From CAZCBD01 sp964496755 (GTDB lineage Bacteria > Bacteroidota > Ignavibacteria > Ignavibacteriales > Melioribacteraceae), in contig CAZCBD010000073.1 in assembly GCA_964496755.1 (NCBI GenBank), positions 1 to 12,067 of the forward strand: 12,067 nucleotides of DNA, given 5' to 3'. The translations under genes were made by a program, and so were the position numbers. Shown piece by piece: positions 1 through 7,816 of the stretch. Each line of letters begins with the position of its first letter. The first letter of the stretch is position 1. The notes below the pieces were generated by a model that searched no databases, was not told where the DNA came from, and saw only the letters and a list, made by a program, of their open reading frames with translations.

Positions 1-756
1 AATAATAGCAGCATAACGAAGCCCTACGATATAACCAAGGCCCATTACGGCAGCACCAATATTAACTTTGAAAACCAATTTAAATTTATCAGCCAAATGT
101 TCGCCGAAAGAAAATACACGAGTTGAAAATTCTTCTGCCCATAAACCAAAATGAGCAATTAGAAAATCATAAACCCCACCAATTAAACCTGCAACTACAA
201 GTACTTTGGCTTGGTTGCCACCTTTTTCGCCGGCAACTAAGACTTCGGTAATAGCAGTAGCTTCAGGGAATGGAAATTTACCATGCATTTCACTAACAAA
301 ATAACGACGAAATGGAACTAAAAATAAGATTCCTAAAAACCCACCAAATAAGGAAGCAAAAAATATTTGAAAAAATTCTGCTTCCAAACCTAAAATATAA
401 AGGGCAGGAATAGTGAATATAGCACCGGCTACGATTGCACCGGAAGCTGAACCAATTGATTGGATAATTACATTTTCGCCGATAGCTTTATTTCTTTTTG
501 CAATAGTAGAAATACCAACAGCAATTATTGCAATAGGAATTGCTGCTTCAAATACTTGTCCGATTTTTAATCCTAAGTACGCTGCGGCACCCGAAAAAAT
601 TACTGCCATTAAAAGTCCCCAAATCATACTCCAAGTATTTACTTCGGGAACAATTGTTTCTGCAGGTATTATCGGTTCGTACTTTTCGCCGGGCTTAAGC
701 TCGCGATAAGCATTATCAGGAATACCACCTACTTTTTGATTTAACTCTTCAGCCAT
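1..756 (-). CDS. OPT-family oligopeptide transporter, N-terminal part (runs off left edge)
   Basis: Only the first 252 codons are present and the frame is open to base 1; family members usually have about 600 to 700 residues. After a soluble N-terminus of about 40 residues there are hydrophobic segments near residues 43-64, 69-86, 104-122, 128-148, 183-202 and 233-252. OPT hallmarks are visible: GLKIGQVFEAAIPIAIIAVG (62-81), ENVIIQSIGSASGA (94-107) and FPFPEATAITEVLVAGEKG (161-179). These resemble the prokaryotic OPT branch (COG1297 type). The family moves oligopeptides or peptide-like metal chelates through the inner membrane by cation symport; the actual substrate cannot be read from this sequence. 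The start ATG shares its A with the stop codon of the protease gene upstream (TAATG), and an AAGGAG ribosome binding site lies inside the end of that gene, so translation is probably coupled. Family assignment is firm; substrate is inferred. Confidence 0.9.
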   Translation of the reverse strand, partial: MAEELNQKVGGIPDNAYRELKPGEKYEPIIPAETIVPEVNTWSMIWGLLMAVIFSGAAAYLGLKIGQVFEAAIPIAIIAVGISTIAKRNKAIGENVIIQSIGSASGAIVAGAIFTIPALYILGLEAEFFQIFFASLFGGFLGILFLVPFRRYFVSEMHGKFPFPEATAITEVLVAGEKGGNQAKVLVVAGLIGGVYDFLIAHFGLWAEEFSTRVFSFGEHLADKFKLVFKVNIGAAVMGLGYIVGLRYAAII

Positions 757-3590
757 TAATTTTCTCCTTTAATAATAAAATATAACGGGAATACATATTC
801 TTTAGATTTATTTTTTGAATTTATTAATTGCAAGTTACCAAAATATTTAGTCCCTGCAGGATTTTTAAATTTAGGGGTATCAAATTTTAATATTACCTTT
901 GATATAACAGAAGGATAAAAACTCACCCATCTTCTTCCATTTACTTTTGCCTTCACTGTTTCGGGAGTTTTTACTTTTGTGGTTTCCGTTATATGAACAT
1001 TCAATTTTTCTCCTGCATTTGTAAATCCCGGAACCAATTTAAGTTTCAATGTTTTATTATCTTTAAATCTATTGCGTATTGATATTTTTGCCGAGCGATA
1101 ACTTAAGCCTGAACCGGTTAATGTTTTTCCATTTTCATCAACTATCATAATTGAAAAATCGGTTAGTTTATTAAAATCCTCTTTGGAAACTTTAATCTCG
1201 AAAGTCTTTAAAGCTTCATCTTTTGAAAAGGTAAACGGAATTTCAACTAAATCTTTACTGCTGATTTTTTGCGTAAATCTTTTTTCATAACCTAAAATTT
1301 CTGCTAACATATCGTAGGTTTTTACAATATTAAAATTATTAATTAGATTTAAAGAATTATGATTTTCCGAAATCATATTACATGAAATATTACTAACACC
1401 TCCAAATTCAATTGATAAAACAAACGAAGATATATCCTTAGCCTTATAATAGCCTTCAGTTACAACTTCATAAACACCCGGTTTTAAGTCATAATAATGG
1501 TGTACAACTTCTTCATCTCCACTTGTTGATGTTAGCATTTTTGAACGCCCGATTGGTGTTCCATCGGGATCATGCAATAAGTATCTAACAAAGCTATATT
1601 TTTTTAATTCAGATTTTAATTTAATAGTCATAGAAGAAGCTCCTGCAGGAACACTAATAAAATGACGAATGTATTCACCTGCTTTTAAATCTTCTTTCCA
1701 ATCTAATCTATAATTACTTTCAGCTGTAAAATGATAAGGAACAACAATATTTGCTACCATTTCAAACTCAGGCCATTTCGAATTATCTGCTCTGTAGGCA
1801 CTTATTCTACCACTATAAAGCCCGGGTTTATTTAAAATATTTTTATTAAATTTAACAGTTACAGATGTACTTTGATTGTTTCGTAAATAAGTTCTTTTTT
1901 GAATTGGTTGTAACCACTCGGAATCGCTTACTAATTTATAAGTTCTATAAAATTTATTTTTTTTAATAAAATCATTTCTTCTGATTCTAAAAGAAAATGT
2001 TTCGTTACCCGTTAAATATGAAGCGTCACGAATATATAAATTCTGAGCTGTTTCATTTGGCATATTCGGAGCAAAAGATGAAACTTTATATGTTTCAAAT
2101 TTCTTCAACTCACCGTTTTTAATTGATTTTTTAAGCAACTCCCAAGCTTTTATAACATTAATCATCCCATGCCCCTGATCAACAATCTGATAGCCCTTTT
2201 GAGGTACGGCGGATTGACGAATAATTTGATATAAGAATAATGAAGGAATTTTCACATCGGGAAATTCTTGATTGGCAGCAGAAAGTAATAAGGAAGTAAC
2301 ACCTGTTGTATAAGGGCTAGCCATACTTGTTCCCCACATTCTATCCCAACCATTCCAATTCGGAATTGTTGAAGTACAAGCACCGGGTGAAACTATATCA
2401 GGTTTATTTACTTCGCCACCGCGCGAGCTAAAATATAAAATAATATCCCTGTCAATAGTTGCACCGTAATCATCGCGTCCAACTTCTTTAGCTAACACAG
2501 CACCGGAAGACAAAACAAAGGGGGAACAAGCCGGTAATCCTGAAGAAGAAATTCCCGTACCTTCATTGCCATTGGCAACACATATATATAAATAAGGATT
2601 ATCTTCTACCAATTTTTTCAAAAAGGTTTCCATTTCGGCATGCCCTTCTATCTCGGAACCTATTCCATAGCTCATATTAATTATACACGGTTTTTTCAAT
2701 TCGTTTGATAATTTGGCAGCATATAAATAAGCCTTTTTCATACTTTCGGTAACAGTAGCTCCACCGGAATAATTATTATGACCTATTTTTAAGCTGATAA
2801 GATTAGCTCCCGGAGCAACTCCGTTCAGCTCATTGCTGATTTTATTTCCTGTGGCAATTCCGGCACAATGAGTACCATGTCCGCCATCATCAAAATGAAA
2901 TACCACTTCTTTTTTTTCCGGGAAAATATTTAATCCCATATTCAGATTTGGTAGCCCGTTTTCATTTGCAATGTAAAACATGTCTAATTTTTCTTTGTAA
3001 TTGCGAATTGGTTTTTCGTCGGATAAATCACCGTTTCCGTTTGTGTCGAAATAAACAACCCAATATTCTTCGTTATTTTCCGAAACCTTAAACGTTACAA
3101 AATAAAATTTATCGTCTTCTTTGTTGTTTTCATTAATATCAGTTAAACCGGAATTCGAATTCATCCAAAGTTTTTCTTCTAAAACACCGATAAAATAATC
3201 ACCGTCAACGGGTTTCAAACTTAACTTATCTGCTCCCGCAACAATATAATCTTTATCCTCGTTTATAAAGCATTTTACATCATCTTTCCCGTTAAAATCA
3301 ACTTCATCAATTTCAGCTTCATAAAACGGAATATTTCCTTGACCTGTAAAATCTTGAACATCAACCACTTTAGTGTGGCCTGTGGTTGTTTTCAATAATC
3401 CCGGAATACCAATATCCACACCGGTATCAAGTATAAATACAATTGTTCCTCTACCATCAAAGGTTGGATTATTTTTCAAAAAATCTTGAACGCCTGTATT
3501 GTTTAGCGACAAGAATGTTTGCGAAAGTTCCTGAGCAAAGAAGCTCATTGCAAAAAACATGGAAACAAGTAATATTTTTTTTATTTTCAT
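756..3590 (-). CDS. Secreted tripeptidyl-peptidase-II-like subtilase (S8 serine peptidase)
   Basis: This 944-residue protein has a signal peptide (about residues 1-19, likely cut after Ala19). The S8 triad is intact: Asp55 in ILDTGVD, His238 in GGHGTHCAGIA and Ser422 in GTSMASP, with oxyanion Asn342 in ANGNEG. The Asp-to-His distance of 183 residues is far longer than in ordinary subtilisins and is the mark of the tripeptidyl-peptidase II group. The insert ends with DTNGNGDLSDEK then IRNYKE, very close to what I recall of animal TPPII, and residues of about 515-660 resemble the TPPII beta-sandwich (LYIRDASYL, SEWLQP, PGLYSGRISAY). TPPII enzymes remove tripeptides from N-termini, but endoproteolysis is also possible here. 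The protein is shorter than cytoplasmic eukaryotic TPPII (about 1250). I see no type IX secretion C-terminal domain, so a periplasmic site seems likeliest. It sits 27 bases after the 291-residue membrane protein gene. Confidence 0.92.
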   Translation of the reverse strand: MKIKKILLVSMFFAMSFFAQELSQTFLSLNNTGVQDFLKNNPTFDGRGTIVFILDTGVDIGIPGLLKTTTGHTKVVDVQDFTGQGNIPFYEAEIDEVDFNGKDDVKCFINEDKDYIVAGADKLSLKPVDGDYFIGVLEEKLWMNSNSGLTDINENNKEDDKFYFVTFKVSENNEEYWVVYFDTNGNGDLSDEKPIRNYKEKLDMFYIANENGLPNLNMGLNIFPEKKEVVFHFDDGGHGTHCAGIATGNKISNELNGVAPGANLISLKIGHNNYSGGATVTESMKKAYLYAAKLSNELKKPCIINMSYGIGSEIEGHAEMETFLKKLVEDNPYLYICVANGNEGTGISSSGLPACSPFVLSSGAVLAKEVGRDDYGATIDRDIILYFSSRGGEVNKPDIVSPGACTSTIPNWNGWDRMWGTSMASPYTTGVTSLLLSAANQEFPDVKIPSLFLYQIIRQSAVPQKGYQIVDQGHGMINVIKAWELLKKSIKNGELKKFETYKVSSFAPNMPNETAQNLYIRDASYLTGNETFSFRIRRNDFIKKNKFYRTYKLVSDSEWLQPIQKRTYLRNNQSTSVTVKFNKNILNKPGLYSGRISAYRADNSKWPEFEMVANIVVPYHFTAESNYRLDWKEDLKAGEYIRHFISVPAGASSMTIKLKSELKKYSFVRYLLHDPDGTPIGRSKMLTSTSGDEEVVHHYYDLKPGVYEVVTEGYYKAKDISSFVLSIEFGGVSNISCNMISENHNSLNLINNFNIVKTYDMLAEILGYEKRFTQKISSKDLVEIPFTFSKDEALKTFEIKVSKEDFNKLTDFSIMIVDENGKTLTGSGLSYRSAKISIRNRFKDNKTLKLKLVPGFTNAGEKLNVHITETTKVKTPETVKAKVNGRRWVSFYPSVISKVILKFDTPKFKNPAGTKYFGNLQLINSKNKSKEYVFPLYFIIKGEN
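764..769 (-). promoter_or_regulatory. Ribosome binding site AAGGAG of the OPT transporter gene, inside the protease gene
   Basis: On the minus strand AAGGAG lies 7 bases before the transporter ATG at 756, within the last codons of the protease gene (Lys-Gly-Glu-Asn-stop). It is one of the best Shine-Dalgarno matches in the window. Together with the TAATG stop/start overlap, it fixes the transporter start and points to coupled translation. Confidence 0.75.
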
Positions 3591-3617
3591 ATCTCGCCTA
3601 AATTAATTAATAAACAT

Positions 3618-4493
3618 TTATTTACTATTTGGTTTTAATTTATTTTTAGTTTGAATATTCTGATCTTCAATTTTTTGAACTTGATGTTTTTCTTTGTCAA
3701 GTTTATTGTAATCCAGTTCTGAACCTAAAACACTATGAGGAATAAGATAGGCAGCAATTAAAAGTATAGCTGCAAAAACCGTCCATCTTTCCGGCTTTGC
3801 GGATTTTCTGATCATAACCAAGGCAATTAACCACCCCAACATTGCAATTAAAGTCTTATTATCCGTTAAATCATGCCCAAAGGGAAATCCTGTCCAAAAT
3901 GCACCGAAAGCGTACCATTGAGTAAGCGGCCCCATAATAAATCCACCCACAAATAGAAATAGAATTGTTGACCAAACATATTTTTTTAAATTTTTATTCT
4001 TGTTGAATATTTGTAATCCTGTGCGAGTAGAAAGAAACATCGCCATAAATATGGTGAAAATATGCGGAATCAAAACCCAAGTTGGTACATCACCTTTAAA
4101 TCTAATTACAACCGAATTAGCATTATTTAAATAATAAATTTCAGAATTATGTTTCAGATAAACCCTATATTCGAGTTTACCCGCCGGAGGTTGATTGGGT
4201 AAATCGGCAATTAAAAAATCACCTTCTCTAAGCAAATCTACTCTTTTAAATTCATCCTTGGTTTTATATCGTTTCCAAAATACTGTTCCCGATATTGATT
4301 TATCCGGTACATTTATTTGAATTTCATGATCTGAATTACCACCGTGGCTACGATATAATTTATATTTTATCTCATTGTTATTAATAGTAATTTTACTTGA
4401 AATTGGATAAGTTGGGCCTGTAATTCTTTGGTAAGCTATAAATAAAACCGTAATTAAAAAGGCAATAATCCACAGAACAATCGATTTTTTCAT
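3618..4493 (-). CDS. Unrecognised 291-residue membrane protein at the head of the protease operon
   Basis: I do not recognise this family. Hydrophobic segments lie near residues 5-21, 138-156, 173-191, 214-229 and 237-254. Between the first and second is a soluble domain of about 115 residues with alternating beta-type pattern (ITINNNEIKYKLYRS, LEYRVYLKHNSEIYYL) that resembles an Ig-like or carbohydrate-binding sandwich and should lie outside the cytoplasm. Loops between the later helices carry GPLTQWYAFGAFWTGFPFGH (188-207) and IPHSVLGSELDY (251-262), rich in aromatic and His residues, which could bind a cofactor or metal; that is a guess. The C-terminal 30 residues are highly charged. It is the first gene behind the promoter at 4536-4564, followed by the protease and transporter genes, so a role in peptide processing or uptake is possible. 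The start ATG has only a weak GAAAG upstream. Confidence 0.8.
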   Translation of the reverse strand: MKKSIVLWIIAFLITVLFIAYQRITGPTYPISSKITINNNEIKYKLYRSHGGNSDHEIQINVPDKSISGTVFWKRYKTKDEFKRVDLLREGDFLIADLPNQPPAGKLEYRVYLKHNSEIYYLNNANSVVIRFKGDVPTWVLIPHIFTIFMAMFLSTRTGLQIFNKNKNLKKYVWSTILFLFVGGFIMGPLTQWYAFGAFWTGFPFGHDLTDNKTLIAMLGWLIALVMIRKSAKPERWTVFAAILLIAAYLIPHSVLGSELDYNKLDKEKHQVQKIEDQNIQTKNKLKPNSK

Positions 4494-4535
4494 AAATATT
4501 AATCTTTCATAAAATTAAATGAATAATAAAAGATA

Positions 4536-4564
4536 ATTTTACAGAAAGTGTAATAAATAGTCAA
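4536..4564 (-). promoter_or_regulatory. Sigma-70-type promoter of the membrane protein / protease / transporter operon
   Basis: On the minus strand, TTGACT (4564-4559) and TAAAAT (4541-4536) are separated by exactly 17 bases. Each hexamer differs from the sigma-70 consensus at one position. Transcription would begin near 4529, giving a leader of about 36 bases before the ATG at 4493. The site lies in the 114-base gap between the kinase gene and the membrane protein gene, where a promoter is expected. AT-rich DNA yields chance hexamers, but correct spacing and position make this convincing. Confidence 0.7.
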
Positions 4565-4578
4565 ATAATGTGAGAAAT

Positions 4579-4609
4579 AATAAAAACTAATATTGTTTAG
4601 AGTTTAGTT
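4579..4609 (-). terminator. Possible weak terminator after the histidine kinase gene
   Basis: Starting within the kinase stop codon, the minus strand has AACTAA (4609-4604), a 13-base loop, TTAGTT (4590-4585), then a T-rich stretch (TTTATTATTT). The stem is only 6 pairs with one G-C pair, so termination would be weak and the match could be chance. Its place just before a promoter is what makes it worth listing. Confidence 0.25.
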
Positions 4610-6425
4610 ATTGTTTTGCAAATAGAATTGAAATTATGGTGCCGATATTTTCTTTACTTTTAATTTCAACTTTACCACCCATGGCATTTACTAATCGAAC
4701 TGCAATGGTTAACCCCAGTCCGGCCCCTTCGTATTGACGTTTATATCCTTCCTCCTCAATTTGAGTAAAAGGTTCAAGCAATTCTTCAATTTTAGAGTCA
4801 TCAAATCCAATTCCCGTATCTTCGACTTCAATAATTGCAAAATCATCTTCTAATTTTGTGCGAATATAAACATCGCCGTTTTCTTTATTATATTTAAATG
4901 CATTATCAACAACCAAATCAATAACTTTCTTAAGCTTACTTTCATCAACATTAATAAACAATTCCTCGTCGGATAGTTTCAGTGAAACATTAATATTGAG
5001 ATTTGATTTTTTTGTTTGATAAATTGGAAATACATTTTTGAAAAACGTATTAACATTTAATTTTTCAAACTCAAAACTAATTTCTCCTGATTCAAGTAAA
5101 GACGCTTCAATAATATTATCAACTAAATCTAAAAGTCTGGTTACCCCTTCTTTCAAATAATGTATATATTCGCAAACGCTTTCCACTTCGCCTTCTTTTG
5201 CTTCATCCTCAAGTAGATCGGCATATCCAATAATTGCATTTAGCGGGGTTCTTATTTCATGCGACATATTTGCCAAAAAAGCAGTTTTAAGTTTATTTAA
5301 TTTATTTTCTTTCTCAAATGCATCTTGTAAGCGTTTCTCGTTTAAGATATGGTCGGTTAAATCCGTTAAAGTTAAAACGTATAGTACTGCCTTTTCAAAC
5401 GGATCTTCGGTAGCAGTCATTTTGCATAAAAATTGTTTGCCGGTTTCCGCATCTTTAAAATGGAATTTAGTTAGAGTTTCCACTTTGTCATAGTTTTCGA
5501 TACTAACCAAAACCTGCTCAAACAAATCACTTGGTAAAACATTACTTAATAATTTTTCGCCTACGGCTTCTTTTTTCAAAGTAAAATATTCATAAAAATT
5601 TTCATTTCCATTTTCAAAAATTAAATGATTTTCTTCATCTCTAACTATAAATAAAATATCAGAAATATTATTGATTATCGATTTTTGCTTTTGTTCGGAT
5701 TGTCTTACAATTCTATTTTTTTGAATATAATCCGTGATATCAGTTGCTGTCATTATAAACCGGCTAGGAGCAAAGTCGGAATTTTTTATTGGTGTAAGTT
5801 TCAATTCCTTGAACCAAACATTTCCTGATTCCGAAATATCGGAAACTAATTTTTTCCATTCCGCTTTTGTTTGAACGGCTAATTTGAGATTTTCGATATC
5901 TTGAACGGTAAGTAAATTTAAAAATAATTGATGAATTTCTTTATCAAACAATTTTGAGATATCTGATTTCAGAATTTTCTCAAATGACCCGGAAGCATAT
6001 TTCACTTTTCCCATTTCATCAGAAATTAAAACCGAAACCTCGCCGTATTCAAGTGCATTGTGCAAAGTATTTAGTCTATCTTCAACTTGAATTTTTTCGT
6101 TGTCGGAATTAAAAACTAAAAGATACAATTCCTTATCGGCTATTACCAGCTTATTGAAATCGATTGTAAATGGGAAAACATTTCCTAAAGATTCTTTAAT
6201 GTCGAATAAAATAAAATTATTTGATATAGAAGTAAAATTGCTTTTTTTAAAATTAGAATAAAAATCAAAAAGATTTGGTTCGGAACTTAGCCCGGTAATG
6301 CTTTCACCTCTTTTAAGTGTTAAGGTTTTGATTGCAGATTCATTTGCAAACAAGACTCTACCCTTGGGTGTTAATAGCAAAATAGGTTTTGTATTCGGAA
6401 ATTCCGGTATTTGACTAAAAGTCAT
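4608..6425 (-). CDS. Soluble sensor histidine kinase with three PAS-like domains
   Basis: This 605-residue protein has no membrane segment or signal peptide and should be cytoplasmic. Three PAS-like units occupy about 10-105, 120-235 and 245-360; the last two end in the usual TDITDY and TDLTDH exit motifs. The HisKA domain (about 375-445) has the H-box FLANMSHEIRTPLNAIIGY with phospho-acceptor His389. The ATPase domain (about 495-603) shows the N box around Asn508 (VVDNAFKYN), the G1 box DTGIG (536-540) and the G2 box EGAGLGL (566-572). All catalytic motifs are intact, so it should autophosphorylate. It has no receiver of its own; the likely partners are the receivers encoded upstream in the same run. 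GGAG lies 4 bases before the ATG, and the gene follows the 215-residue gene by 13 bases. Ligands of the PAS domains cannot be told. Confidence 0.95.
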   Translation of the reverse strand: MTFSQIPEFPNTKPILLLTPKGRVLFANESAIKTLTLKRGESITGLSSEPNLFDFYSNFKKSNFTSISNNFILFDIKESLGNVFPFTIDFNKLVIADKELYLLVFNSDNEKIQVEDRLNTLHNALEYGEVSVLISDEMGKVKYASGSFEKILKSDISKLFDKEIHQLFLNLLTVQDIENLKLAVQTKAEWKKLVSDISESGNVWFKELKLTPIKNSDFAPSRFIMTATDITDYIQKNRIVRQSEQKQKSIINNISDILFIVRDEENHLIFENGNENFYEYFTLKKEAVGEKLLSNVLPSDLFEQVLVSIENYDKVETLTKFHFKDAETGKQFLCKMTATEDPFEKAVLYVLTLTDLTDHILNEKRLQDAFEKENKLNKLKTAFLANMSHEIRTPLNAIIGYADLLEDEAKEGEVESVCEYIHYLKEGVTRLLDLVDNIIEASLLESGEISFEFEKLNVNTFFKNVFPIYQTKKSNLNINVSLKLSDEELFINVDESKLKKVIDLVVDNAFKYNKENGDVYIRTKLEDDFAIIEVEDTGIGFDDSKIEELLEPFTQIEEEGYKRQYEGAGLGLTIAVRLVNAMGGKVEIKSKENIGTIISILFAKQ

Positions 6426-6438
6426 AAAGCTCCAAAAG

Positions 6439-7086
6439 TTAATTTAATTTTTTAATGTCTTTAATTCTAATTTTCGGTTCATTAATTTCATGTACAAAAT
6501 AATTTTCAGATAAATTAAACTTTTTAAGTTTGGCAATAAGAACAAAAATTTTGTCGAATATAATATTCAATTCTTCGTAGAGATCGTTTTCAATATTCTC
6601 TAATAAGGATCTTTTTTTAAGTTCACTAATCTCCTCAGAAAAATCATCTATTTCAAGAGCACGTCTAAAAATAGTATATAAATTATTCAACTCGACTTTT
6701 TTATTATTTTCTTCAAACTTGAAATATTTTTTCTGAAGTTTAAAATAGAAAGCAAAATCGCCTTCTTTATTCAATTCAACAATTTTTGCCGATACTTTTA
6801 AATTTAACTCGGGCAAAGTTGTTAAATGTTGAACATCAATTCCCGTACTAAAATGAAAGTTGGAAATTAAAAAATCTAAATTGATTTTATTTTCAGTGGG
6901 AAATGTAATTTCATTGAAAGTCCATTGCAGTGACGAAAGATAAATTGCGGCAGGTGAAAAAAATATCGAATCGTGCGAAAATATCTCGGAAATATGCTTC
7001 TTGGCTTTAAGATTTTTATACTGACTTTGCTTTTTGCAATATTTAAATTGCATATCCGAACTAATATGTACAATTTTATCTAACAT
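6439..7086 (-). CDS. Unrecognised 215-residue soluble protein in the signalling run
   Basis: I do not recognise this protein. It has no signal peptide or membrane segment. Residues of about 38-120 alternate hydrophobic and polar positions in the manner of a small beta-barrel (SIFFSPAAIYLSS, INLDFLI, LNLKVSAKIVELN, DFAFYFKLQ). This faintly recalls PilZ domains, but the c-di-GMP-binding RxxxR and D/NxSxxG motifs are absent, so I do not assign it. Residues of about 130-190 look helical and charged, perhaps a coiled coil. The gene lies 28 bases after the receiver-HisKA gene and 13 bases before the three-PAS kinase, so all three are probably co-transcribed and it may regulate or connect them. Its start is supported by AAGGG a few bases upstream of the ATG. 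The protein is Lys-, Asn- and Phe-rich like its AT-rich neighbours. Confidence 0.75.
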   Translation of the reverse strand: MLDKIVHISSDMQFKYCKKQSQYKNLKAKKHISEIFSHDSIFFSPAAIYLSSLQWTFNEITFPTENKINLDFLISNFHFSTGIDVQHLTTLPELNLKVSAKIVELNKEGDFAFYFKLQKKYFKFEENNKKVELNNLYTIFRRALEIDDFSEEISELKKRSLLENIENDLYEELNIIFDKIFVLIAKLKKFNLSENYFVHEINEPKIRIKDIKKLN

Positions 7087-7114
7087 ATAGCCCTTTTGAA
7101 TTTATAAAAATTTA

Positions 7115-7816
7115 TTAATCCAGTTTTAACATTTTATTGTTGTCAGTGTAATTTATCATTTCCGGGTTTTGAATATTTTTTAGATCATCAATTAGTTTCG
7201 ACATTCTTTCAATTGATTGATTAATAATTAAAAAGTCGTCACTGTAATTTTTGATTTCATCTTCTCCAATTTCATCTTGCAAATTTTTTAGAGTCATAAT
7301 TAGCGATGATAAGGGATTATTTAATTGATGACCGATTGTACAAGCCAACTCAACAATGGCTTTGCTGTGTTCAACTTTTTTCAGTTGGTTTTGTAAATTA
7401 TGTATTCTAATTCCCGAACGAATTCGCGCAAGTAATTCCTGATTTTCTACAGGTTTAACAAGAAAATCGTCTGCTCCAACATCCAATCCCATAACCCTAT
7501 CTTTTAGTGAAGCTCTTGCAGTTAAAACTATAAAATAGGTTAGTTTATATTTATCATTTGATTTTACAATATCACAAAGTTGCAACCCGTCCATCTGAGG
7601 CATTGTCCAATCTGCAACTATAACTTTTGGAATAAACCCGTCTTGTAAAATTTTTAATGCTTCTGCTCCGTTAATTGCTGTACGTACCTCGTAATTGTTT
7701 TTTTTTAGCAACCGATTTAATATGTATAAAGTATCCTCCTCATCTTCAACAATTAAAAGTTTATCTTTTAGAGTTTGATTTTCATTTTTTATATTTTTTG
7801 TTTCATCGAGGTTCAT
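7115..7816 (-). CDS. Receiver domain fused to a lone HisKA-type helical domain, no ATPase domain
   Basis: Residues of about 17-140 form a response-regulator receiver: acidic pair Glu24/Asp25, phospho-acceptor Asp69 (VIVADWTMPQMDG), switch Thr99 and Lys121 (LVKP). A linker helix leads to residues of about 150-218, a HisKA-like helical hairpin with IGHQLNNPLSSLI, where His163 occupies the phospho-His position and the usual following acidic residue is Gln164. The protein then ends, without N, G1 or G2 boxes. The next gene does not encode an ATPase domain either, so this is not an obvious frameshift. It could dimerise and act as a phosphotransfer or docking module, receive phosphate from the nearby kinase, or bind that kinase's ATPase domain in trans; these are inferences. 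The ATG overlaps the stop of the CheY-like gene by 4 bases (ATGA), implying coupled translation. Confidence 0.9.
   Translation of the reverse strand: MNLDETKNIKNENQTLKDKLLIVEDEEDTLYILNRLLKKNNYEVRTAINGAEALKILQDGFIPKVIVADWTMPQMDGLQLCDIVKSNDKYKLTYFIVLTARASLKDRVMGLDVGADDFLVKPVENQELLARIRSGIRIHNLQNQLKKVEHSKAIVELACTIGHQLNNPLSSLIMTLKNLQDEIGEDEIKNYSDDFLIINQSIERMSKLIDDLKNIQNPEMINYTDNNKMLKLD

Noticed and set aside
413..709. Plus-strand open frame of 98 codons
   Set aside because: It is antisense to the OPT transporter gene, whose reverse frame shows clear family motifs. The predicted peptide is a low-complexity hydrophobic shadow.
756..1050. Type IX secretion C-terminal domain on the subtilase
   Set aside because: The C-terminus lacks the Pro/Asn-rich start and the Gly-rich strand pattern of such domains; it ends in a plain beta-sandwich strand and KGEN.
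3591..3617. AT-only palindrome (AATAAATGTTTATT and TTAATTAA) before the protease gene
   Set aside because: There are no G-C pairs, so the structure would be unstable. Such palindromes are expected by chance in this AT-rich DNA.
6876..7073. Second minus-strand frame of 65 codons inside the 215-residue gene
   Set aside because: It is an alternative frame within a longer, better supported gene that has a good ribosome binding site.
7087..7125. Possible frameshift that removed an ATPase domain from the receiver-HisKA gene
   Set aside because: The DNA after the stop quickly enters the 215-residue gene with its own ribosome binding site. None of its frames shows N, G1 or G2 boxes, so the missing domain is not simply out of frame.
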